NCBI GenBank assembly: GCA_028278405.1
Contig: JANQEK010000028.1
Span: forward strand, 1-37,621
Length of the DNA stretch: 37,621 nucleotides
Direction: 5' to 3'
Origin: Nitrospinaceae bacterium
GTDB taxonomy: Bacteria; Nitrospinota; Nitrospinia; Nitrospinales; Nitrospinaceae
Below, in pieces: positions 6,891 to 14,293 of this stretch; position 1 is the stretch's first letter; every line of letters starts with the position of its first letter. The position numbers and the translations under genes were made by a program. The notes beneath the pieces were generated by a model, which ran no database searches, had not been told where the DNA came from, and worked only from the letters and a program-made list of their open reading frames with translations.

Positions 6891-7952
6891 ATGCAAATGT
6901 ATAACCACTCCGCAAAACTCTTCGCGCCCTGTTATTGTTCCCTGTTTTTATTAGGTTTATTTCTCTGGGTCGGCGTCGGTTGCGTTCCCGTTCCGGAGCC
7001 TACCCCGCCGGAAACCGTTGTTCCCCCAAAAGCGGTGAAAGCCCCGGCTCCCAAGATGAAGGTGCCCGATGGCTATGTGGAAGCGATTCCTCCCCTCCCA
7101 AAAAAAGGGTACCTGCTGAAAGAACTGGCGAAGGACGTTTATTTTTTTTCGAACGGGGTTTACAACAACATGTTCATTGTGACCACGGAGGGGGTGATTC
7201 TCATCGATCCCATTCGCGGCGCCGGTCCTCTGATCAAGAAGGCAATGAAGGAAGTGACGACGTTTCCCGTCAAAGTCATGATTTATACCCACCCACATCT
7301 GGATCACATCGGCGATGCTTCCCAGTTTCAAGACGGGGTTAAGATTATCGCGCAAAAGGAAACGCAAAAACTGCTGCGGCGGTACAGAGACCCAGCGCGG
7401 CCGGTGCCTCAGATCACCTTCGGTGAAAGGTCGGCTATCGAGCTGGGCGGTGTGCGGGTCGAGATGATTTATCCCGGCGACGGGCACGTCAAGGGCAACA
7501 TCATGGTCTACCTGCCCCAGAAAAAAATCCTCATGTTTGTCGACGTAGCCACGCCGAAAGCGGTGCCGTTCAAGAATTTTTCAACAGTCGATATCTACGG
7601 CCAGGTGGTGGGATTGAAACGGGCCCTGCAGCTGGATTTCGAAACTTATGTCGCCGGGCACCTGTACCGTCCCGGCAAACGCAGTGAAATGAAGGAAGTG
7701 CTGAAGTACTACCTGGCCTCCAAGCGCGCCAACGCTGAAGCGATGCGACGCGTCAAGATTCGTGAAGTGTTCCAAAAATCGTTGTCAAAAGATATCGAGC
7801 GCAAGATGGGGGAATACTACGAAGCGGTAGCCGAGGAGTGTTATCGTCTGCTGAAGCCAAAGTGGAAACCGCGGCTGATGGGATTCGAAGCCTTCGCCCG
7901 CGGCCATTGCGACACCTGGACCGCTTTTCATCGTACTCACAAGGCTCCTTGA
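6891..7952 (+). CDS. Exported metallo-beta-lactamase-fold hydrolase
   Basis: A 353-residue protein. The N-terminus has a hydrophobic stretch ending at C31 (VGVGC, an imperfect lipobox), then a proline-rich linker, so it is probably periplasmic and perhaps lipid-anchored. The catalytic domain has the zinc motif HxHxDH (H134-P-H136-L-D138-H139), the third-strand histidine H199 in 'GDGHVKGN', and H257 in 'VAGHLYRPG', so all expected metal ligands are present. The family includes lactonases, thiol hydrolases and quinoprotein-associated hydrolases; the substrate cannot be told. A helical tail of about 90 residues follows. The start is uncertain: ATG codons at 6891 and 6897 both have weak upstream purines. 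Confidence 0.82.
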   Translation: MQMYNHSAKLFAPCYCSLFLLGLFLWVGVGCVPVPEPTPPETVVPPKAVKAPAPKMKVPDGYVEAIPPLPKKGYLLKELAKDVYFFSNGVYNNMFIVTTEGVILIDPIRGAGPLIKKAMKEVTTFPVKVMIYTHPHLDHIGDASQFQDGVKIIAQKETQKLLRRYRDPARPVPQITFGERSAIELGGVRVEMIYPGDGHVKGNIMVYLPQKKILMFVDVATPKAVPFKNFSTVDIYGQVVGLKRALQLDFETYVAGHLYRPGKRSEMKEVLKYYLASKRANAEAMRRVKIREVFQKSLSKDIERKMGEYYEAVAEECYRLLKPKWKPRLMGFEAFARGHCDTWTAFHRTHKAP

Positions 7953-7959
7953 GCGGGTG

Positions 7960-8994
7960 CTAGTGAGCTACAATTTTTCCCCCATCATCAGAAAGCTTCA
8001 GACGGTCCTTATTTTTCTGATACCACTCGATCCATTCTTTCTTTGTGTCGAAGTTCTGGTCTGTTACGTACTTTAACCGGTTAATGGTTCGGAGAGAAGG
8101 ACCCAGGGGTTTTTTAGGATTATTGAAGAATTCGATATGGCTCCTTATATATTCGATATAAGTCTTTTCTTTTGTTTTGATATGTTTTTTTAATAAAGAA
8201 CGATTGATTTTATACTGATAGATATTGGTTCGTGATGAGTTCAAATCAAAGCGGATACCCTTAAAAAATTTACCCGCCTTCCATTCGCTAAAAATCCATC
8301 CCATGGCTTTACTCCACCAATAAAATGCTCTATCCAAATCTGAGCTACTATCTTTCCCAAACTCATAAAATCTTCTTTTGGGATAGGAATTTCTATTTCT
8401 TTTTCTATCTTTATTCAAACGAAGTTTGCTGAGGGAGGGGTGCCAGAAAAGATAGGTTTCATTTTCTTTAAACCATTTTATCAACTCGATTTGGTTGCGG
8501 AAAGTGATCCCGGTAATATCTTTCAGTTTCATCCGGACGGTTTTACCTGGCGGCCAACCATCGGGAACTGAATCCAAATCGTCCTCGTGGATAACTTTTT
8601 CTATATAATCCAGATATCCAAATGTGCGAACTACATCTTCTAAAGGCAGGTTCGGATAATGTTGATAACCATATCCTACGTAAAACTGGTCCCACAAGAA
8701 ATAATAACACAATCCCTTTTGCTGGGTGGATTGGACGATGCCCGTATAAAGTTCTCCTTTGACTTTGTATTGTGCTTTTTGAAACCAGTAAGATCGCGGT
8801 GATGATACCCAGAACCATGTACAACCCAATGCCTTTCCCTGGGACTTCACATTCTTGTAGAGGGGTAGCTTTTTCGTGGTACTGAAAGCAGGGGGCAAGC
8901 GTGGGGAAGAGGCCTGCGATGAAGAAACCAGCAGGCCTGCCACCATTGCTGGAGATAAAGCGACAGCCAGGAACTTCCGAAGTAGAGAAAACAT
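7960..8994 (-). CDS. Secreted protein of unknown function with two W-x2-W repeats
   Basis: A 344-residue basic protein, AT-rich compared with its neighbours. The reading frame stays open as far as 9300, but the start is placed at ATG 8994 because it has a GGAGAAG ribosome binding site, a promoter upstream, and an immediate signal peptide (residues 1 to about 30, ending SSSQASS). The longer version would overlap the next gene's start. Two related segments, 'DITGITFRNQIELIKWFKENETYL' (quoted in part: ITGITF...WFKEN) and 'VTDQNFDTKKEWIEWYQKNKDRL' (in part: VTDQNF...WIEWYQKN), fit a 'T-G/D-x-x-F-x5-8-W-x2-W-x3-N' motif found in several bacterial exported or HEAT-associated proteins. No enzyme motif is recognised. 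The rest is rich in Trp, Tyr, Lys and Arg. Confidence 0.7.
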   Translation of the reverse strand: MFSLLRKFLAVALSPAMVAGLLVSSSQASSPRLPPAFSTTKKLPLYKNVKSQGKALGCTWFWVSSPRSYWFQKAQYKVKGELYTGIVQSTQQKGLCYYFLWDQFYVGYGYQHYPNLPLEDVVRTFGYLDYIEKVIHEDDLDSVPDGWPPGKTVRMKLKDITGITFRNQIELIKWFKENETYLFWHPSLSKLRLNKDRKRNRNSYPKRRFYEFGKDSSSDLDRAFYWWSKAMGWIFSEWKAGKFFKGIRFDLNSSRTNIYQYKINRSLLKKHIKTKEKTYIEYIRSHIEFFNNPKKPLGPSLRTINRLKYVTDQNFDTKKEWIEWYQKNKDRLKLSDDGGKIVAH

Positions 8995-9037
8995 AAAATA
9001 ACTTCTCCAGGGAGACGCCTTTTTTGACGATAAAATC

Positions 9038-9065
9038 ATTATAGCATGACCGGAATGAAAGTTAA
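9038..9065 (-). promoter_or_regulatory. Promoter for the secreted-protein gene
   Basis: On the minus strand, TTAACT (9060-9065), a 16-base spacer and a perfect TATAAT (9038-9043). Transcription would start near 9031, giving a leader of about 37 bases that contains the GGAGAAG ribosome binding site. Confidence 0.6.
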
Positions 9066-9093
9066 GAAGTGTTGATGGTATGATGACTTTATT

Positions 9094-9123
9094 TTGTAAG
9101 GTTTCAAGCGTTTCCCATACAAT
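9094..9123 (+). promoter_or_regulatory. Promoter for the acetolactate-synthase-like operon
   Basis: TTGTAA (9094-9099), an 18-base spacer and TACAAT (9118-9123). It diverges from the minus-strand promoter at 9038-9065, with only 28 bases between the two -35 boxes, so one bound regulator could affect both. Confidence 0.5.
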
Positions 9124-9181
9124 ACACACGTAGTAGTTACCCTTTTGATTTTTCTTTTGTATTGAACAGGAAGGTATGGTC

Positions 9182-10822
9182 ATGAAAGCGTCTGATTTGT
9201 TTGTCCGGTCTTTGGAGCAGGAGGGAGTGGAATATATTTTTGGGGTTCCGGGAGAGGAAAACCTGGACCTGCTCGAATCCCTGCGCAATTCAAAAATCAA
9301 ACTGATCCTGACGCGTCATGAACAGGGAGCGGGCTTCATGGCAGCAACCTTCGGCCGTTTGACGGGCAAAGTAGGGGTCTGTATGGCCACGCTGGGGCCG
9401 GGAGCGACCAACCTCGTGACGGCAGCGGCGTATGCGCAACTGGGTGCCATGCCGATCCTGATGATCTCCGGCCAGAAACCCATCAAGAAGAGCAAGCAGG
9501 GCCGCTTTCAGATTATCGATGTCGTGGAAATGATGCGGCCCATTACCAAATTCACCAAGCAGGTGGTGCACGGTAACAGCATCCCGGTACTGGTCCGCGA
9601 ATCGATACGTATTGCTCAAGAAGAACGACCGGGCGCCGTTCATCTGGAACTGCCGGAGGACATCGCCGCCGAAGAATGCACCGCAACGCCTTATGAGGTC
9701 AAACATGCCCGGCGGGCGCAGGCGGATGAAGCGGTGGTGCATCAGGCAGTCGCCATGATCCGGGCTGCAGAACGGCCGCTTTTACTCATCGGCGCCGGCG
9801 CCAACCGCAACCGGACGTGCCGGGCTCTGCGACAACTGATCGACAATACGGGAATTTATTTCTTCAACACGCAAATGGGAAAAGGAGTGGTCGACGAGCG
9901 ACACCCTCAGTTCCTTGGAACAGCGGCGTTGTCCAACCAGGATTACCTGCATTGCGCGATCGACCGCGCCGACCTGATCATCAATGTCGGTCATGACGTG
10001 ATCGAAAAACCGCCGTTCTTTATGGAAGAAGGCGGATCGAAAGTCATTCACATCAATTATTTTTCGGCGCAGGTCGACGAAGTGTATTTTCCCCAGGTGG
10101 AAGTGGTGGGCGATATTGCCGGCAGTATCGAGCGTCTTGCCACTCAACTCAAGAAAATGGAACACTGGGATTTCGATTATTTCGACCGGGTCAAAAAAGA
10201 AATCGAGCTGCATGTCGAGGAAAGAAGCAAGGACGCCAAGTTTCCCATCATTCCCCAGCATCTCGTGTCTCAAGTACGCGCCGCCATGCCGGACGACGGC
10301 ATCATTACACTCGACAACGGGGTTTACAAAATCTGGTTCGCGCGGAATTATAAAGCCTATTCCACAAATACCATCCTGCTGGACAATGCATTAGCCACCA
10401 TGGGGGCGGGGTTGCCCTCGGCGATGGGCGCCAAGATCGTTCATCCCGACCGGAAGGTCATGGCCATTTGCGGTGACGGCGGTTTTATGATGAACTCGCA
10501 GGAAATGGAAACGGCGGTTCGGCTGAAACTGGACCTCGTTGTTCTCATTCTGCGCGACAACGCGTATGGGATGATCAAATGGAAGCAGGCAGGAATGGGG
10601 TTCAAGGATTTCGGTCTGGATTACGGCAATCCCGATTTTGTGAAATACGCGCAATCCTACGGCGCCGAAGGGCACCGTCTGGAATCAACCGATGAACTCG
10701 CCGGTTGCCTGAAAAAGTGTCTCGACGCACCCGGCGTTCATCTGGTCGAGGTCCCCGTCGACTATTCCGAGAACGAACGGGTGTTGATCGAAGAGCTGAA
10801 CGCGAAAACCTGTATCTTATAA
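9182..10822 (+). CDS. Thiamine-diphosphate enzyme, acetolactate-synthase-like
   Basis: A 546-residue member of the TPP-dependent decarboxylase family. It has the N-terminal pyrimidine-binding domain with the catalytic glutamate in 'TRHEQGAGFMA', the 'TLGPGATNL' loop, a central domain, and the C-terminal TPP/Mg motif beginning GDGGFMMNSQE and ending in 'DNAYG'. The closest general match is the acetolactate synthase large subunit or catabolic AlsS, which condenses two pyruvates; no regulatory small subunit (IlvN) lies nearby, favouring a catabolic or specialised role. An in-frame ATG at 9176 abuts the AGGAAGG ribosome binding site, so ATG 9182, with normal spacing, is preferred. It heads a three-gene operon with an aldehyde dehydrogenase, which raises the possibility of a different ketoacid or aldehyde substrate. 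Confidence 0.85.
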   Translation: MKASDLFVRSLEQEGVEYIFGVPGEENLDLLESLRNSKIKLILTRHEQGAGFMAATFGRLTGKVGVCMATLGPGATNLVTAAAYAQLGAMPILMISGQKPIKKSKQGRFQIIDVVEMMRPITKFTKQVVHGNSIPVLVRESIRIAQEERPGAVHLELPEDIAAEECTATPYEVKHARRAQADEAVVHQAVAMIRAAERPLLLIGAGANRNRTCRALRQLIDNTGIYFFNTQMGKGVVDERHPQFLGTAALSNQDYLHCAIDRADLIINVGHDVIEKPPFFMEEGGSKVIHINYFSAQVDEVYFPQVEVVGDIAGSIERLATQLKKMEHWDFDYFDRVKKEIELHVEERSKDAKFPIIPQHLVSQVRAAMPDDGIITLDNGVYKIWFARNYKAYSTNTILLDNALATMGAGLPSAMGAKIVHPDRKVMAICGDGGFMMNSQEMETAVRLKLDLVVLILRDNAYGMIKWKQAGMGFKDFGLDYGNPDFVKYAQSYGAEGHRLESTDELAGCLKKCLDAPGVHLVEVPVDYSENERVLIEELNAKTCIL

Positions 10823-10847
10823 GTATTAACTTCTGCCGGGAGGGTGG

Positions 10848-12242
10848 ATGTCTGACAAGTTAAAAGTTCTTTCTCCGTACGACGGTCATCTGATTTCGGA
10901 GATTCCCTGGGACGACGCAAAGAAGTTGGAGCAGATGCTGACCACGGCGGATCGTTTGGCGGGAGACCCGGATAAGATGATTCCCGTTCCCCAACGCATC
11001 GAAATTCTGGAAAAGACGGCGAGCCTTGTCGAAAACCAGGCGGAGGAATTTGCCAGGGCAGCTGCCGAAGAAGGCGGCAAGCCGTTGATCGATTCCCGTG
11101 TCGAGCTGGATCGCGCGATCCAGGGTATTCGCGAAGCAGCCCAATCCATCAGCCAATTGACGGGCCGTGAGATACCGATGAACCTTGCGGATTCGTCAAT
11201 GCATCGGATGGCTTACACCCGGCGTGAGCCAATCGGCGTTGTCGCGGCGGTGAGTGCATTCAACCATCCGTTTAACCTGATCGTGCATCAGGTGGTCCCG
11301 GCTGTTGCCGTGGGCTGTCCTGTTATCATCAAACCGTCATTGACCACACCGATCTCCTGTTTCAATCTTGTTAACTGCCTGTACAAAGCCGGACTTCCTA
11401 GGGAGTGGTGCCAGATACTGGTGTGTGACAATGACGTCGCCGAAAAACTGGTGACCGATTCGCGCATTGCTTTTTTTTCGTTTATCGGTTCGGCCAGGGT
11501 GGGATGGCATCTCCGCTCCAAACTGGCGCCCGGTACCCGCTGCGCTTTGGAGCACGGCGGTGCGGCTCCGGTCATCGTCGATGCCGAAGCCGATTTGAAA
11601 GACGCGTTGCCGTTGCTGGCAAAGGGCGGTTTCTACCATGCCGGGCAGGTCTGTGTGTCCGTGCAGCGCGTCTTCGCGCATGAATCCATTGTTGATACAG
11701 TCGCCAAGGGATTAACCGACCTTGCACGAAAACTGAAAGTGGGCGATCCCACAGACGCTAAAACGGAGGTTGGTCCGCTCATCCTGGAGCGGGAAGTCGA
11801 TCGTGTGGCGGAATGGGTGGAAGAAGCCGAATCGGCCGGAACAAAAGTGCTGACGGGCGGCAAAAAAATTGGGACCACCTGTTATGCACCAACAGTTTTG
11901 CTGAACCCGCCGGATGACGTAAAAGTATCGCGGGAGGAAATCTTCGGTCCGGTAGTTTGTGTTTACTCCTACAAAGACCGTTTGGAAGCCATCGAACGTG
12001 CCAATCGTATTCCGTACGCGTTTCAGGCCGCAGTGTTCACCAAAAACATCGATGTTGCGCTCGACTCGGCGAATCGCTTGCATGCTGCTGCGGTCATGGT
12101 GAACGATCATACCGCTTTTCGCGTCGACTGGATGCCGTTCGCCGGACGCAAGGCCTCGGGTTTGGGTGTCGGCGGAATCATGCCGACGATGCTGGAGATG
12201 ACCGAAGAAAAAATGATCGTGTTCAAGTCGCCCGGTCTTTAA
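10848..12242 (+). CDS. NAD(P)-dependent aldehyde dehydrogenase family protein
   Basis: A 464-residue ALDH. Catalytic residues are in place: the general-base glutamate in 'LEHGGAAP' and the nucleophilic cysteine in 'GQVCVSVQR'. The cofactor-binding segment reads 'SAFNHPFNL' and 'VIIKPSLTTP', and 'EEIFGPVVCVY' is the conserved C-terminal block. The N-HPFN form is seen in the lactaldehyde/phosphonoacetaldehyde/non-phosphorylating glyceraldehyde-3-phosphate group. It oxidises an aldehyde to the acid in the cytoplasm; the substrate is not identifiable. A GGGAGGG ribosome binding site precedes the ATG, and only 25 bases separate it from the TPP enzyme, so the two are co-transcribed and may act in sequence. 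Confidence 0.87.
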   Translation: MSDKLKVLSPYDGHLISEIPWDDAKKLEQMLTTADRLAGDPDKMIPVPQRIEILEKTASLVENQAEEFARAAAEEGGKPLIDSRVELDRAIQGIREAAQSISQLTGREIPMNLADSSMHRMAYTRREPIGVVAAVSAFNHPFNLIVHQVVPAVAVGCPVIIKPSLTTPISCFNLVNCLYKAGLPREWCQILVCDNDVAEKLVTDSRIAFFSFIGSARVGWHLRSKLAPGTRCALEHGGAAPVIVDAEADLKDALPLLAKGGFYHAGQVCVSVQRVFAHESIVDTVAKGLTDLARKLKVGDPTDAKTEVGPLILEREVDRVAEWVEEAESAGTKVLTGGKKIGTTCYAPTVLLNPPDDVKVSREEIFGPVVCVYSYKDRLEAIERANRIPYAFQAAVFTKNIDVALDSANRLHAAAVMVNDHTAFRVDWMPFAGRKASGLGVGGIMPTMLEMTEEKMIVFKSPGL

Positions 12243-12264
12243 TCATATTAAAAAGGATCTATCC

Positions 12265-12720
12265 ATGAACAAGGAAAAACTGAAACCGTTGTCCAGGGAT
12301 TTAAGAAAAGGGCCGCCGCGTAGTCCGCGGGAAGTATTGGGTGGTTACGTGATTCTCGCCCGTTGTCTGGACAAAGGCCGCGCCGACCTTTTGGGAATCA
12401 ACGGCGAATATAATTACTGGTACTGCTCGTTGTGCGATCAGTTGGAACAATTCTCCGGAGTCGACCACGCCCTCATGAAAGAATACATCGCAACCGGCGC
12501 GACCGATGACGAAGTCGCCAAATGGTTCAATGAGCAGTCCAAAATCAAGGATCCGATGGAAGTCATCCACTGGAACAATAAAATGCGGGGCATGCGGTTG
12601 AGCGAAATGTCAAACGAAGGGCAGGAGTACCTCGAGGGCTATATCCAGGAATATCTACCGGTGCACCCACCGGTCTATGTCTGGTTCGATGTCTACGATA
12701 TTGAAGAGGGCAGGTTGTAG
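12265..12720 (+). CDS. DUF5069 protein
   Basis: A 151-residue soluble protein. The opening 'PPRSPREVLGGYVILARCLDKGRADLLG' region (key words PRSPRE, GGYVILAR, DKGRA) and the later 'GATDDEVAKWF' match what I recall of DUF5069, a small uncharacterised family. It begins 22 bases after the aldehyde dehydrogenase stop, with an AAGGA ribosome binding site, so it is the third gene of the operon. It has no signal peptide, membrane span or metal motif beyond two cysteines in 'WYCSLCDQ'. It may be an accessory or small-molecule-binding partner of the two enzymes; that is inference from position only. Confidence 0.8.
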   Translation: MNKEKLKPLSRDLRKGPPRSPREVLGGYVILARCLDKGRADLLGINGEYNYWYCSLCDQLEQFSGVDHALMKEYIATGATDDEVAKWFNEQSKIKDPMEVIHWNNKMRGMRLSEMSNEGQEYLEGYIQEYLPVHPPVYVWFDVYDIEEGRL

Positions 12721-12750
12721 TCTTGGATGTTTTTTGAGTCTTCCAGTTCT

Positions 12751-12990
12751 TTAAGGGGAGGTTGCGCCTTGAGAGAGGAGTTTCAAGTAGACGACAAGCA
12801 CGCAAACGATTTCAAAACTCATAAAAAATAAAGACATAAAAATATCAAAAATTACGCTCAAGATATTTGATTCCTTCCATTCTTCATAGCATTTTTTCCT
12901 GTATTTTCCAGAAAACAGAAACGCCCAGCCCCTATATAGATAAGGCATGCCTGTGCCGATTTCACTTATGATTTCGAAAATTTGCCACAT
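12751..12990 (-). CDS. Possible small membrane protein
   Basis: A 79-codon open frame. The C-terminal half contains one long hydrophobic segment (about residues 44-69, rich in Ile, Phe, Val, Leu), and the N-terminal half holds a short aromatic stretch and a Lys/Arg/Glu patch, which would suit a small inner-membrane protein. The ATG is preceded closely by AAGGG, at shorter than ideal spacing. The DNA is AT-rich. It converges on the DUF5069 gene, leaving 30 bases. No family is recognised and it could be a chance frame. Confidence 0.4.
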   Translation of the reverse strand: MWQIFEIISEIGTGMPYLYRGWAFLFSGKYRKKCYEEWKESNILSVIFDIFMSLFFMSFEIVCVLVVYLKLLSQGATSP

Positions 12991-13071
12991 ACCCTTAGTA
13001 TGCCCGAAAAAGATCTTGCTCGGGGGGCGAAAAGTCTGAGAAGTCAGCGTTTCGTAAGAGTCTTTTGATTC

Positions 13072-13132
13072 AACAACTTTGCTTGAAAGTTTTTCAAAGA
13101 GGGTCTTGGCAGGCTCAGGATGACAAGTTGTT
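13072..13132. repeat. Inverted-repeat element with a repeat-like core
   Basis: AACAACTT (13072-13079) and AAGTTGTT (13125-13132) are exact inverted copies around a 45-base interior that includes a smaller hairpin, TTGAAA/TTTCAA at 13083-13097. The right arm overlaps the stop codon of the PfkB gene. The segment 'GGCTCAGGATGACA' (13111-13124) resembles the end of a short dispersed repeat seen in many bacterial genomes, and AAGATCTTGCTC at 13012-13023 resembles its other end. On the minus strand it could act as a terminator for the kinase gene, though no T-run is present. Confidence 0.4.
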
Positions 13133-14132
13133 ACGCGCCGGGATACAACTCGAGAATAGTGGGGACGTGTGTGTGGGAGTGGGCGGGCATCCGGCCTCCT
13201 AGGTGGGTGACGACCTGTGCGGCGCAGTAGGAACCGAGAATAGCCGCCTCTTTCAGATCGTGCTTGTGAATGAGCCCGAGCAACGATCCGGCGGCATAAA
13301 GATCTCCGGCGCCGGTGGTGTCAACCGCGGCCACTTGAAACGAGTCGATGTGAATTTTGGGATGTTGGGAATTGGCGGCCCATGAGCCCTTGACCCCGCG
13401 CGTCATAAACAGGGTATCGACCATTCCCTTCAATTTGGCAAAGGCCTCTTCGTCCTTATCTTCGTTGGTCATGGCCCGCGCTTCAACGTTGTTGCAGAAT
13501 AATATATCCACCTTCCAGCGAATAAAATCGACCAGCGATTCCTTGTAGGTATTGACGACAAACGCGTCGCTTAATGTGAAAGCGACGGGTACGCCGGCCT
13601 GCCGCGCAGTATCCGCCATTTTCATGGCGGCGGCGCGGGTTTCTTCTCCGGTCCACAGATAACCTTCAATGTATACGGTTTTCGATTCCTTGATGATGGT
13701 TTCATCCACGTTTTCCGGATGGAGTTCCGATGAGATGCCGAGGTGTGTGAGCATGGTGCGTTCGCTGTCCGGCGTGACAAGGATCAGGCAGGTGCCGGTG
13801 CCGTTGGTTGCCGAGTCCGGACCAGGAAAACCGACGCCGCAGTCTTTCATGTCATCCGTATAATGCTTGCCGAAGGTGTCGTCTGCGACGCGTCCCAGAT
13901 AATACCCTTTACCGCCAAGTGCGGAGAAACCGTGAATGGTGTTGGCGGCGGATCCCCCGGAAACGATTTTCTGGCTGTGATTGGAGATGTGTTTAAGAAT
14001 CTCGTCCTGGTCTTCTTTGGTCGACAGTGTCATACCCCCTTTGACGATATCCAGATCCCGCACCAGGTTTTCGGAGACCTGTACTTCAATATCCACCAAA
14101 GCGTTGCCGATTCCCACCAGATCGTAATTCAT
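13131..14132 (-). CDS. PfkB-family kinase, adenosine-kinase-like
   Basis: A 333-residue ribokinase/PfkB-family protein. The N-terminal 'GIGNALVDIEVQV' strand, the 'GGSAANTIHGFSALGG' substrate-binding motif and the C-terminal 'DTTGAGDLYAAG' anion-hole/catalytic-aspartate motif are all present and in order. The GSAANT wording is common in bacterial proteins annotated as adenosine kinase, which would salvage adenosine to AMP, but inosine-guanosine or sugar kinases cannot be excluded. No signal peptide. It is transcribed alone and diverges from dacB; no strong ribosome binding site beyond a weak GGGAA is visible. Confidence 0.88.
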   Translation of the reverse strand: MNYDLVGIGNALVDIEVQVSENLVRDLDIVKGGMTLSTKEDQDEILKHISNHSQKIVSGGSAANTIHGFSALGGKGYYLGRVADDTFGKHYTDDMKDCGVGFPGPDSATNGTGTCLILVTPDSERTMLTHLGISSELHPENVDETIIKESKTVYIEGYLWTGEETRAAAMKMADTARQAGVPVAFTLSDAFVVNTYKESLVDFIRWKVDILFCNNVEARAMTNEDKDEEAFAKLKGMVDTLFMTRGVKGSWAANSQHPKIHIDSFQVAAVDTTGAGDLYAAGSLLGLIHKHDLKEAAILGSYCAAQVVTHLGGRMPAHSHTHVPTILELYPGA

Positions 14133-14258
14133 GTCGTTCCCAGTATTGAAATTAGGTAAACAAAATTTTTTGGACCTTACCTTATGAGAATGGCTCCGTC
14201 AATACGTCTTATTAGGGTAACGTTGAAAAAGGCTGCGGTGCATGACGTAAATTGTCAA

Positions 14259-14287
14259 TTGCATTGAAATTATTACGCTTGTACAAT
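14259..14287 (+). promoter_or_regulatory. Sigma70-type promoter for dacB, leaderless geometry
   Basis: TTGCAT (14259-14264), a 17-base spacer and TACAAT (14282-14287). The predicted first transcribed base, about 14294, coincides with the A of the dacB ATG. Confidence 0.6.
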
Positions 14288-14293
14288 TTAGAG

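Noticed and set aside
8995-9300. Upstream extension of the secreted-protein frame as far as 9300
   Set aside because: It would overlap the start of the TPP-enzyme gene and would place the signal peptide in the middle of the protein. The promoter and ribosome binding site support ATG 8994.
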